In this document: positions 36,097 through 47,241 of the stretch, piece after piece | Layout: the number at the start of each line of letters is the position of its first letter | How positions within the stretch are numbered: the first letter of the stretch is position 1 | Assembly: GCA_027257055.1 (NCBI GenBank) | Contig: JAPVLO010000975.1 | Coordinates: forward strand, 283,187-347,186 | From: Cephalopachus bancanus | Taxonomy: Eukaryota > Chordata > Mammalia > Primates > Tarsiidae | Length of the DNA: 64,000 nt | Reading direction: 5' to 3' | Position numbers and translations under genes: made by a program | The notes under the pieces: generated by a model | What the model saw: only the letters and a program-made list of their open reading frames with translations | Databases searched by the model: none | What the model was told of the DNA's origin: nothing

Positions 36097-36559
36097 GAAT
36101 TAATAACAAGTAGGCCGTAATAATACATAAAAACAAAAATAAAGCGCCGTTTAAGTAAAGGATGTTTTCATCAGTCTTTTATTTTTCACTGTGATGTTGA
36201 AGTGGCTTCTCAGTCTCTATTTCTCTCCATGGCACAAAGGACACCGCAGTGTAGGGCGCAGCATGCCAGGCTGTGGACACAGCTCATGTACCCCTCCCTT
36301 CCCATTCTCACTTCCCTGAGCTGCCTGGACAAGAGACCTGGGCTTCCGTGGGAGGGGCAGATCCATGCCTGAAGTGGAAATCTGGGAGCAGCCCTGTCGC
36401 AGATGTCTCCTATGGCCATCCGCTCTAGGGAAGAGCCCAGAGAGGATGACCGGCACCCCTCGGGGAGCGGTGGGGCCGAGGACTCCAGACCTGGCCTCAA
36501 GGCGTCCCAGAGCCCAGAGGGCGGCTCTCCAGATTCTTAACGTTCCTTTGGCTTTGGCT

Positions 36560-37560
36560 CTTCCCACCTTACTCGCCTGGTCGCCTCCATTCCCAAGACC
36601 CCAACAACCCAACCCCAGGGACCTTACATTAGCAACTTAGTTTGTGCTGTCTGATATAATTCAACACAGACATTTGTCTATGCAGTCACATCAATTCGAA
36701 AGCAATTTTTTGCTTTGTTTCATAATATTGGGCTTACATGAGGCACATTTTGGGTATCGGTTCTCTCATTGAGTAATCAATAGGAACCTCTCCGCATCTA
36801 AATTGGCTTAGCTCTGAATCATTCTTTGAATGCCTGTGTCACCTTTGAGGGTGTCCACATGAACATTCCCCATGGTTGGTCATTACCTTATTCCCAGGGT
36901 TAGGATGTTTTTTTTTGGCTACTCTGAGAAAGGTGTCACTAAACTTTGTCTTCACCTATGTCTTTGTCTCGAGGGCTTTTCCTTCTCTGGGAATGATTCC
37001 TAGTGGTAATTCATATGGCCCGAGTGCTTCCCAACCAGGCTGTGTCTCCCATTCCACCTGCTGTGGACCCGAATCCTTCTCCTCTGCATCCCTGAGAGCA
37101 ACAGGGACTGCTGGACTAGAACCCCGCTTCATTTCAGGTTTGTTGGCCACCTGAATGTGATCGTCTGGGACTCGCCTTTCTGCCAAGTCACACTGATGCA
37201 CACCAGAGGGATAAAAAAAGCTGGAAGGCTGCCCACAAGCAGCTGGTGGCAGTCAGGAGCCACAGGGCCTTCTGGGTGAGGGCAGAGGAGACAACCAAGA
37301 GAGCAGCAGAGCTCCAGGACCTTGCCAACCGCTCAGCTAGGGCAGGCCCGTCTTCCTCCGGTCGGGGCAAGGTGGGCACATCTGGGACTCTGAAAGAGAA
37401 GTGGAGCCTCATGGGGGTATCTAGGAGGATACTGGCTCTGCAGGGCTCCTTGGGCTCTTGGGCTGACCATAGGCCCCCTGTCCATCATGGCAGCTGACAT
37501 TTCCGCCATGCTGCAAGACGCGATCCAGACCTCTTCCCTGCCGTCCAAAAGATGTGCTCT
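36560..37560. other. Intergenic, nothing named
   Basis: 36640-37200 is AT-richer and probably old repeat. 37210-37600 is GC-richer with open frames on both strands (37246-37497 plus, 37333-37548 minus) but no recognisable motif, splice pattern or start context. I do not call a gene. Confidence 0.4.
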
Positions 37561-40430
37561 CAGGAGCTACCCCACTCTTCCTCCTTAGGAGCGAACCCCA
37601 CAACCCCTACTTAGGTACTGCCCCCATTCCTCCTGCTTAGGAGCCACCACCATTCTCCTCCTGAGAAGCGGCCCCCACTCTCCCCGTTAGGAGCTGCCGC
37701 CCACCCCTCCTGAGGAACTGCTTCCAGGATCTCCTGCATAGGAACTGCCCCACTTCCTGTCCTTAGGGCTGCCCACACTCTCCCCACTTGAAAACTGACA
37801 CCACTCTCCTCCTTAGAAATGAGCCCTAATCCCCCCCCTTCGGAGCTGCCATCATTGTCTCCCTCTTAGGAGCTGACTCTACTCTCCCCCTTAGAAGATG
37901 TCCTCACCTTTCCCTCTCAGGAATTGCCCCCTGTCTCCCAGTCAGGACCTGCCCGTGCTCCGCCTCCATAGGAGCTGCCCTACTCCCCTTCTTAAGGAGA
38001 TGTCCACACTCTCTCCCTCAGGACCTGCCCCCACTCACCCTCCTTAGGAGCTGCCCCCATTCTCTCCCCTCAGGAGCTGCCCCTTTCCCCTCCCCAGGAG
38101 CTGCCTCCACTTCTCCACCTCCACCCCTTCGCAGCTGCCTAATTATCTCCTCTCAGGAGCTGTTCCCTCCCCCTCCTAGGAGCTGCCCCCACTCCCCCTC
38201 CTTAGAAACTGCCCAGGCTACTCCTACTTGGAAGCTGCCCCCACACTGTCCCCTTAGGAGTCTTCCGACTTTCCCCACCCAGGAGAAGCCCCCGCCTCCT
38301 CCTTAGGTGGGACCTCCACTTTCCCCCCTTAAGAGCTGTCCCCACTCCCCCTCCTTAGAAACTGTCCCCGTCCTCCTACTTGGAAGCTGCCCCACACTGT
38401 CCCCTTAGGAGCTGCCCCCAAGGCCTGCTACAAGGGAGCTGCCCCTCCCTATCCTTTGGAGCTGCCTCCACTTCCCCCCTAGGAGCTGCCCTCTCCCCAC
38501 TCCTTAGGACCTGCCTTCACTTCTCCCCTTCCCCCCTTAGCAGCTGCCCCACCCTCTCCCCTTAGGAGATGCTCCCCCAAGGAAATGCCTCCACTTGTCC
38601 CCCTTAGGATCCTCCATCTCTCTCCTTAGGAGCTGCCCCTGCCCCTCCTTAGGACTGGACTCCACATCTCTGCCTTGGAGCTGCCCCCATTCTCTCCCTT
38701 TAGAGCTGCCCCTCCCTCTCCTTAGAAGCTGCCCCCGTCCTCCTACTTGGAAGCGGCCCCCACACTGTCACTCTAGGAGCTGCCCTCACTTTCCCCCAAA
38801 GGAGCTGCCCCTCCCCCTCCTTAGGTACTGCCTCCACTTCCCCCCTTAGGAGATGCCCCATCTCTCCCCTTAGAGCTGCCCCCTCGTCCCCTTAGAAGCT
38901 GCTGCCCCCCCCAGGAGCTGCCCCTCCCCATCTTAGGAATTGCCTCCACTCCTCCCCTCCTTAGGAGCTGTCCCATCCTCTCCCCTTAGGAGCTACCCCC
39001 TCTTAGGAACTGACTCCACTCCACTCCCATAAGAACTGCCCTCATTCTTTCCCCTTTGGAGCTGCCACTTCCCCCCTTAGGAGCTGCCCCCATTCTCTCC
39101 CCTTAGGAGCTGCCTCCAATTCCCCCTCTTAGGAGCTACCCTCACTTCGCCTACTTAAAAGCTGCCCCTTCCATCACCCCTCAGGAGCTGACCCCACTCT
39201 CTGTCCTTAGGAACAGAGCCCACTCTCTCCCTGCAGAAGATGATCACTTCCCTCTTCTTAGGAGCTGCCCCCCACCCCTCTCTGCCTTAGGAGCTGCCCC
39301 ACTCTCCTCCCGTAAAATCTGAGCCCATTCTCCCCCTACAGGAGCTTCCCCATCTCTCCCTCCTCCCAAGCTGTGTCCGCTCCCCCTCCTAAGGAGCTGC
39401 CCCACTTCTCCCCCTTAGGAACTGCCCCACTTTCCCTCAAAGGAGCTGCACCCTCCCCCATCATAGGAGCTGCCTCTACTTCCCCCTCTTAGGAGCTGCC
39501 CACAATCTGTCCACTTAGGAGCTGCCCCTCTATCCTTTCTTAGGAGCTGCCTCCACTACCCCCTCTTAGGAGCTGACCCATTCTCTGCCCTTAGAAGCTT
39601 CTTCCCTTCCCCTCCTTAAGAGATGCCTCCACTTCTCCCCCTTAGGAGCTGCCCCAACTCCTCCTGGTTGGAAACTGCCCACATTCCTCCTGCTTGGAAG
39701 CTGCCCTCACACTGTCCCCTTAGGAGCTGTCCCCACTTTCCCCCCATAGGAACTGCCCCCTCCCCCTTCTCAGGGGTTGCCTTCAGTCTCTCCACTAAGT
39801 AGATGCCCCCTACCCCTTCTTTTTTTTTTTGAGTTGGAGTCTCACTCTGTCGCCCAGACTGGAGTGCAGTGGCCGCTTCCGGCCATCGCAGCCTCGACCT
39901 GCTGGGCTCTGGCGATCCTTCCGCCTCAGCCTTCCAAGTAGCTGGAATTACAGGCACGCACTACCACACCTGGCTAATTTTTTGGTTTATTGTAGAGATG
40001 AGGTCTCGCTGCCCAGGCGGGTCTCGAACCCGCAGGCTCAGGCAATCCACTCACCTCAGCCTCCCAAAGGCGCGAGATTACAGGCTGAGCCACCGAGCCC
40101 GGCTTACTCTACCCCTTCTTTGGAGCTGCCTCCACCCCCCGTTAGGAGCTGCCTCCATTTTCTCCTCTTAGGATCTGGCCCCTTCCCCCCCCTTAAGAGG
40201 TGCCTCCACACCCCCCCCATAGTAGCTGCCCCCATTCTCTCTCCCCTTAGGAGTTGTCCCCATTCTCCCCCTTAGGAGCTATGGCCACTCCCCCTCCTTG
40301 GGAGCTGCCCCTAAGCTCCTAAGCTCTCTCCTCAGGAGCTGCCCCTACTCTCCCTTCTTTGAAGTTACTGCCACTCTATTACCTTAGGATCTGCCCCCAC
40401 TTCCCCACCCTAGGAGCTTTCTAGAGAAAG
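37560..40430. repeat. Large C-rich minisatellite, core TTAGGAGCTGCCCC
   Basis: Imperfect units of roughly 24-33 bases, each with CCTTAGGAGCTGCC followed by a CCACTCTCCCC-like spacer, repeat for about 2.6 kb net of one Alu, perhaps 100 units. The plus strand is overwhelmingly pyrimidine outside the GGAGCTG core. Units vary in core (GGAACTG, GGAGATG, GAAGCTG) and in spacer. Reading frames through it are repeat artefacts rich in Pro, Ser and Leu. Confidence 0.95.
39810..40120 (-). mobile_element. Alu inside the minisatellite, 12-bp target-site duplication
   Basis: An antisense Alu (39822-40108) is flanked by CTACCCCTTCTT at 39810-39821 and 40109-40120. The array continues in register beyond it. 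Confidence 0.93.
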
Positions 40431-41875
40431 CCATGTCATGTGCTGAGTGACTTTTAAATGCCATAGTTGCCTTGGTGGTATAGGAAGGTATAAAGATGCT
40501 GAGGATGGTGGGTGTTCTGGAAACAGTAAGTGGGGCCTGCCTTGCATTGAGTAGACTGTGAGCATCACTTCAGAGTCCCAACTTCAAGGGTCATGTTGGG
40601 AGCTTGAAAGTAGCCGAGGTTAGAGTTTTTATACTCAAGACATCAGCAAATGCTAACATCAGCTCCCACTCCAAGTCATCTGCTTAACATTGACCAGAAC
40701 ACCATCAGCTAGAATGGGCATATATGAGTCCAGGACACCCTCCCAGAGGAGTGTGGTCCACTTCACAAAGCCTGCCAGGGCTACGCAGTTGAGAAGGCAA
40801 CAGCTTCCCTAGAAGCTTGACAGTGACCTCCTCTGCAGGTCATGTCTGACCGTAGGAGAAATGGTGGCAGGATCTGTGTGGATGACTGACACCAGGCATA
40901 GCATAGGACAAGGGTGGTGGCAGTGCAGGAACACTGGACGTCAGGAAGCTGCCATAACTGTAATTGCTGGTCAGCATGGAGCATGTCCTACAAAAAGATG
41001 TGCAGATGGTTGACAGAGCCTAGCATGTTCAGGGCAAAACACGTGGGCAGCCAATGGACTAGCTCTTTGATATAGACCCCTGAGGCAGGTATGGACGAAC
41101 AGGCTCCACTGAACAAAGTCTCCATCCCTGGCTCGTTTCCCAGTCCTGAGTCAATGCTCAGACTCAGAACCCACTGAAGAGATGGCCAGATCCCTAGGAC
41201 TAAGGACTCTGTAACAATGTAGCAAGCATACCCTATGATAGTGCTTCCAGCTTTTCCACCAAGGGACCTATGACCATTGTCTCAATTGGCTTTACCTTGG
41301 GGAGAGCGCACTCCACCCAACATTTTAGGACTATTAACCTCAGGTCCGAGTTGACAGTGATGCCAAAGATGCAAAGCATCACCCATGAGAGAGGGGTCCC
41401 CCATGAGAGAGGGGTCAGTGGAGTGTGAGATAATCAATGAAGTCCCGGCCAAGACCTGGATTATAATGGGCACACTGCATCTACCCACTGGTTATCTCCC
41501 CAGTCCCTGAGTGTAGAATTGAACTGAACACACTTGGCAGTTGGAGGGACCCTCACATTGGGTCCTTGGCCTGTGGAATAAGAACTACTACAGAGGGAAG
41601 ACCAAGTATGAGCCTATGAACTGCACATGGCCCGCCAAGATAGATGCTGAATCAAAGACAATATGACTATCTGGGAGGAGAAGCAGGCCTGAGCATGAAT
41701 TACAGATGTGTTGGCTTGATACTTAGGTACAGGCCCAAATAATATGGTAGTTGCATTCCAGCCACATCTGAGGGTGACCCTATCTTCTGGATGAAGAGGG
41801 AGGATCTTCCCACGAGGCAGAACTGCAAGTGGTGTACTTCATCAGCCACTCACTGGGGAAGGAGAGTGGCCCTGG
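40430..41875 (+). mobile_element. Probable MaLR internal region, decayed
   Basis: No open frame. Stretches such as TGAACTGCACATGGCCCGCC and GATGCTGAATCAAAGACAAT recall MaLR/ERVL internal sequence, and an MLT1 LTR in the same orientation follows. The family assignment is tentative. Confidence 0.4.
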
Positions 41876-41879
41876 TGGG

Positions 41880-41945
41880 TCTTTCTGTCTGTCTGTCTAT
41901 CTATCTATCTATCCATCCATCTATTTATCTAATCTATCAATCTGT
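41880..41945. repeat. (CTGT)n(CTAT)n(CATC)n microsatellite
   Basis: Compound tetranucleotide run between the internal region and the LTR. Confidence 0.9.
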
Positions 41946-42365
41946 AATTGAATAACGGCACCCAAATGACATGTTCCCCCAGAACCTGTTAATGTGACTG
42001 TATTTGGAAAAAGAGGTGTTTGCAGATGTGATGAAGTTAAGGATCTTAAGATAAGGTCACCCTGGCTTATCTAATGGTCCCTAAATCCAATGACATAGGA
42101 GAAGAAGAGGAAAGACACAGAGAGGAGACACCCTTGTGGAGACAAAGGCAGAGACTGAAGTGATGTAGCCATAAGCCAAGGAACACCTGGAGTCCCGAGA
42201 AGTTGAAAGCAGCGAGAAGGATGATCCCCTATAGCCTCCAGAGGGAGCATGGCTCTGCTGACACCTAGATTTCAGGCCCTGGACCTCCAGAGCTGTGACA
42301 GATTCAATTTCTTTTATCAATCACTCAATTTGTAGTGATTTCTTATGACAGCTCTGATATGCATA
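41945..42365 (+). mobile_element. MLT1-type MaLR LTR
   Basis: Ordered landmarks: AACCTGTTAATGTGACTGTA, TTTGGAAAAAGAGGTGTTTG, CATAAGCCAAGGAACACC, GACCTCCAGAGCTGTGACAG and TCAATCACTCAATTTGTAG. Confidence 0.8.
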
Positions 42366-42690
42366 TACATACATATATAAATATATTCATTCAATGCAGG
42401 TCTAATATGTATGCATGCACAGATATATAAGAAATATAATTATATACCATATGTTAATATTCTAATATTTTGTTATTACTGACAACCTAATTACCATATT
42501 AAGTATATGTATATATGTTCTTGGGCAGTGCTGAACAACCTAGTCATCAGGTCAGGGGCCTGAATGGAAAGGACTGGAAGATCAGGGTCAAGGAGATGGT
42601 CTAGGGTGGAGGCTTGGGGAAACACATATGGAAGTGGGCATAAAATATGAAGGCTTTTGATCACGTGCAAACACCAAGCAGAAAGAGGCA
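42365..42690. other. AT-rich stretch, nothing named
   Basis: TA-rich to about 42520 (CATATATAAATATATTC), then unassigned sequence that may belong to the following MaLR internal piece. Confidence 0.4.
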
Positions 42691-42990
42691 TGAAACAAGC
42701 AAGTAGACAAAACAATTTGCCCAGTTGATGTCAGTCACCCTTTGTCATGGGTGATCCCAAACTGTTCTGTAGGTACACACATGGAGTGGCTTAGGAGGTC
42801 CAGATGGAGCCCCAAGAGTAAAGATTTTCCCTTATCAAGGCTGGTCCATCTACTGCTGCATTTGGACATCCAATCTCCCAGTGACAGGACTGATGCCAAG
42901 TCCTTAATGCAGCACTATTCCTTGAAAAGACCCACTGGACAATCAGTGATCACTGAATACACTGGGTACCTTCCACCCTGAAATGGAAGA
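42690..42990 (+). mobile_element. MaLR internal (THE1/MST-int-like) fragment
   Basis: ACTGCTGCATTTGGACATCC, TTAATGCAGCACTATTCC and GGGTACCTTCCACCCTG follow the order of the MaLR internal region. Frames are broken. Confidence 0.55.
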
Positions 42991-43039
42991 CAGTGTGTCC
43001 TCAGTGTGATAGATGTAACAAAGAATGCATTCAGTCTAT

Positions 43040-43320
43040 GTGTGATGGTACAAGATGCTATCTAAGGAATTCTTGTACAAAGTAGGGTGCAAGACAGTGA
43101 ACACAGTTTGCTACTTTTGTGCAAAATGGAAAAGGACATCTATTCCCACAGGCTTGTATCTGCAGGGAATAACTGTGGAGGGATAAATAAACATCTGCTT
43201 CACAACCTGAGGAGGAGGCCTGAAGGTCAAGGGTAAGAGGGAGGCATACTTTTCATTGTATACAATGTGTACTGTTTGATTTTTGTTTTTACTGTGACAC
43301 ACGTCACTTCAAAAGGGGAA
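43040..43320 (+). mobile_element. Old L1 3'-UTR fragment
   Basis: GGCATACTTTTCATTGTATAC and TGTACTGTTTGATTTTTG are the usual end of L1M-type 3' UTRs. Confidence 0.55.
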
Positions 43321-44060
43321 AAATCACCACAAGACTCTTGTTTCAAAGGAGAGAAAACAACAGGAAACATCAAGTTGAGTGGGAAAGACTAACAGTTCAG
43401 GAAGTAGAAGGGTAGACAGCAGTGAAGTCATCAGGGAGTTGGCCCTGAGAGGTGGCAGGAGGGAGGACAGAGGAGTGAGCTGGTGTTGGTTGCTGGGAGG
43501 GGAGCAGGTTGGCTGCCCTGGATTTTCTCTAGGAAGTGAAGGAGCAGAGGATGTGAAAACATCCTTGGGATTCTCTCTGTGGTGGGTGGGGAAGGAGAGA
43601 GTACATGGAACCCACAAGGGGCACATAAGAAATTTCAGGTGGGCACATGAAACTGCTAACTTTCTTTTAATCCTTTTTGTTATGTCCTGGTAGGACAGAG
43701 AGGAAGCATTAAGCAGACATGACCTGAAATAGGAGAGTGGGAATGTATTGTGCACCCAACATGCCCTGCTCTGTTATGTTCTCCGGGGCATAGGTGTCTC
43801 AGGTGCAGACCCAGGAAATCAGACATCTGAGTTCCTACAAGCAAGCAGGGTTCGCATGCTCCAGGCCTCTGTTCTGGGAAGTTAGGTAAAATAGGATGTG
43901 AGGGAGAGGCAAGGAATGACAGGAGTGTTAAAGGGAAAGTGAGGAAGAGAGGTGTGCAAGGGGCAGAGACCTGCTGGAGATGGGCCTAAGAGAAACGCAC
44001 GAAGGAACTCAGCTCTGGAAGGCTTAGAATCCATAAGTTTAGAGGAGAATAAGATGAAAC
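43320..44060. other. Intergenic, nothing recognised
   Basis: Open frames on both strands overlap (43324-43755 minus, 43379-43693 plus). None has a family signature. Confidence 0.45.
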
Positions 44061-44066
44061 ATTGGC

Positions 44067-44705
44067 ATCCCAAATCCACTCTCTGCCACCTCCCAAGCAG
44101 TGTTCTATATCTGGTGTGTATCCTACCAAACCTTAAAAAAATGTATTTCCATGTTTAAGTACATATATGTGTATCCACAAACAACATAGAGGACTTTGGG
44201 GGGCGATTTTTTTTTTTTGAGTTGGAGTCTCACTCTGTCTCCCAGACTGGAATGCAGTGGCTGCTCCTGGCCACCGCAGCCTCGACCTGCTGGGCTCTGG
44301 CGATCCTTCCGCCTCAGCCTTCCAAGTAGCTGGAACTACAAGCACGCGCTACCACACCCTGCTAGTTTTTGATTTATTGTAGAGATGAGGTCTCACCAAG
44401 TTGCCCAGGCAGGTCTCGAACCCGCGGACTCAGGCAATCCACTCACCTCAGCCTCCCAAAGGCGCGGGATTACAGGCTGAGCCACCGAGCCCGGCTGGGG
44501 GGCGATTTTTAATTGACAAATTGTGGTTTATCCCAAATCCATTCTTTGCCACCTCCCAAACAGTGTTCTATATCTGATGTATATCCTACCAAACCTTAAA
44601 AAAATGCATCTCCGTCTTTAAGTACATATATGTGTATCCACAAACAACATAGAGGACTTTGGGGGACGATTTTTAATTGACAAATTGTGGTTTATCCTAA
44701 ATCTT
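44067..44705. repeat. Two-unit tandem duplication, about 160 bp each, with an Alu in unit 1
   Basis: Unit 1 (44067-44211, continuing 44511-44530 after the Alu) and unit 2 (about 44532-44705) share CCAAATCC, TTGCCACCTCCCAA, AGTGTTCTATATCTG, TAAGTACATATATGTGTATC and ACAAACAACATAGAGGACTT. They differ at roughly one base in fifteen. Confidence 0.92.
44198..44510 (-). mobile_element. Alu with 14-bp target-site duplication
   Basis: An antisense Alu (44212-44496) is flanked by GGGGGGCGATTTTT at 44198-44211 and 44497-44510. Confidence 0.95.
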
Positions 44706-44709
44706 GCTT

Positions 44710-45400
44710 CACACCTTGCTCTATAGAGTCAGCAGAATAGCTTTGAAATATAGGATAATGCAGCCTCATCTACCCCTTTCCATCTACCTGATGAATAGGC
44801 CCCATCACATTACAGATTGCCCTCCCTAGTGGCTGTCTAATTTACGTGTCCCTTAACAATGTGCAGAAACACTGGTTTCTTCCTAATCTGAGAATATTGT
44901 GCCCCTTAAGTGTTGCAAATGGGATGTGTAAAAAATGATCTGTGGTCTTGTCTGCATCTCCAGATGAATGATGGCCAGCACTGGAATTCCTGTCCTCTGA
45001 ATTGACCAAGGGTTTTGGAAATGTTGGCCTGTGGCACAGTCCAGCTGGCCAAGCCAGGAGAATCAATGGGCATGTAGCCCGAGACAGTTTTCCAACACTA
45101 TGGCAAGGAGCATCTGGGATGGGTCACAGGCCTTAGAGCCAGATCCAGGCCCTCTCTGGTCTGTCATTGTAAAGCTGGGTGTCCCTGATCAGGAATTGTT
45201 TGCACCCTCTGCCTGTGCATCTCTCTAATGGCTCATCTCGCTGGGAGCCTGGGACTGTCTCCCATCGACACAGCTCAGACATCACGCAGAGCCAGAAGAG
45301 GGTCAGCTACATCCGGGTTCTACAGGAGGGCACCGGAAGGGGTGTGGCCCTTGCCATAGAACCTGGAATCTGGCAGCCGGTCTCCTGGAAACAGGGGCCC
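44710..45400. other. Upstream intergenic DNA of the CXorf49-like gene
   Basis: Unique-looking sequence, with no repeat or exon that I can support. Confidence 0.45.
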
Positions 45401-45404
45401 TCGA

Positions 45405-45594
45405 CACTCATTGGTGGAGCCAGCCAAGGCTAGGCTGGAGGCAAGCACTGATTGGTGGCCTGTGGCGCCTGCGTGTTTTGGTCTGTTATGTGGTGCCCCA
45501 CCTCCACCCCTACCTCAGCGGCTTCGACGCCGGAGCTGTAGAGGTCGTGAGGGTTTCCCTGGTGCTTTCTAGGCCTCCCGGCCTTTCTCCAGTC
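45405..45594 (+). promoter_or_regulatory. Promoter and 5' leader of the CXorf49-like gene
   Basis: Two inverted CCAAT boxes, each within CATTGGTGG/GATTGGTGG (ATTGG at 45410-45414 and 45451-45455), precede a CpG-containing leader (GGCGCCTGCG, GCGGCTTCGACGCCGGAG). The start codon is at 45595. There is no TATA box. Inferred from position. Confidence 0.55.
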
Positions 45595-47206
45595 ATGAGT
45601 TCCGCGGAAGACGATGAGGTTTTTGCTCGGGCACAGGAAGAATTGGGGGTGGGGGGTGGGGGTAGGGGAGACGGTGGCCCGAGTGAAGGACCCCCTGACG
45701 AGGAGATCCTGGGGCACAGTGCCTCACTGAGGGGTCCTCACAGAGCGGCGAAGACAAAGGCAGCATGGGTGAGGGGTTTTCCGGGAAGGTGGGGGTAAAA
45801 AATGGGGTAAGAAAGTGGGGGTTCTTGGGGAAAGGTGGGTGAGGAAGATAATCCTGAGGGATTATCTTTGGGGGAGGGCTGGGTGGGAGGCTTGGGGTGG
45901 GGGATCCCTGAGAAGAGAAAGTTGGAAGGCCTGGGTCTGGAGTCCCCAGGGGTAGTGGGTTAGGAGGCCTGGGTTTAGGGTCTCTGTGAGGATCTCTGTG
46001 AGGATAGGGTTGAGAGCCTGGGTGTGGTCCCCAGGTGTTGGGGTGGGAGACCTGGTTCAGGGCTTCGCGGCAGGAGGAAGGCAGCTTCAGTGTGAATGCC
46101 CAGCCACTTCCCAGCCTTTCACTCTTGCTGGGCCTAAGGGAGGTCATGCTGGAGACGATGAGAAAGAAGTAGGGGGAACAACACTGTGGGTCCCCAGGAG
46201 CTACTTTCCTCCAGCGCGCCACCCACAGACCCACAGCCCTCCAACCTGCCATGGGAAGAGTTCCCTAAAACCCAGCTGATGAGAGTGGGCATTTTCCCTG
46301 GAGAAGGAGGCCCAGCCCAGTCTAGTGGCCTGCAAAATTCTGAAGACTCACCTAGAACAGGGCATCCTTGGGGGATGGGGTGTGCTCTTGTCTTCTGCTG
46401 CAGTTAGCTGCAGCCATGCAAAGGGAGTTTGCTGACGAGTTTAAAATTTCTTCTTCCCTCAAGTCGTCAACTGAGACAATGCCAAGCATGGTCAGCGGGA
46501 AGAGAGGAGGCCAGCTCAGTCCTCTGCCTCAACCTACTCATAGGAAGAAGGCACCCCAGGGGAAGATATCCATGGGTAGCAGTGTCTCCAAAGCTGCCCT
46601 GGGGAGAAAACCCCAGGCCCATCGCTCTGAATGTCCTCCGGCCCCAGCAATCTTGCCTCCGATCTCTGGCCTTCCAATGTTTGGGAAAAATACCTCGGTC
46701 CCTTCGGGACCCAAACAGTCCAAACACAAGGCTGCGAAGAAACCTGTGGCCATCAATGCAAAGGAGTTAGATCTGGCATCAGGAGAAGATACCAACTCAA
46801 ATAAAGAGCCTGCCCCAAAGGGCCAAGTGAGTCTCCACCCTCATGCGTCCCCTCTCCTTCCCCGTCTGCTTCCCTGTCCCTGTCCTTACCTGCTACACAG
46901 CACATCTTTTCACCTGCTTTTGTCCTTTGAGGTTGTCTTGGGGATGCCAAATTGGTGTTATTCTCATAGAATCAAAGACTTATTGGCATCATGCACCATT
47001 CACAAAACTATTCATGTTTTTGTCCTCTTTTTCAGAGAGTGACAGGGAAGAGGGAACCTGAGAACAAGAGGGCCTTGGACTGGCCAGCCCCTTAAAGCTT
47101 GTGACCCTGGGTTTTCTCAAAGGCTACTGGCCTCCCTGGTCTATCCCTGTGCCCTGCTCACTCCAGGACTTGGATACACATGTGCATACACACACATACA
47201 AAAACA

Positions 47207-47241
<35 letters not shown>

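Larger units (their letters stand above)
33327..36262. other. Near-identical block shared with 11083-14022
   Basis: Same content and order as the copy A block: Alu, (CTTT)n Alu, (CA)n, Alu. After GTGTAGGGCGCA (about 36262) similarity falls to that of the rest of the duplication. Confidence 0.85.
25980..36560. other. Segmental duplication, copy B
   Basis: Counterpart of 2870-14340 in the same orientation. It lacks the LTR at 8996-9635 and the Alus at 4675 and 5891, but has its own MaLR LTR and L1 at 26633-27520. The right edge fades near GGCTCTCCAGATTCTTAACG (about 36530). Confidence 0.85.

Noticed and set aside
38380..38849. Repetitive Ser/Pro/Leu/Cys reading frames suggesting a repeat protein.
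   Set aside because: They are read-through of the minisatellite in shifting registers. Unit lengths are not multiples of three, so no stable protein repeat exists.
41880..41945. Short spaced repeats considered as an array of functional elements (CRISPR-like).
   Set aside because: Plain tetranucleotide microsatellite. The genome is eukaryotic.
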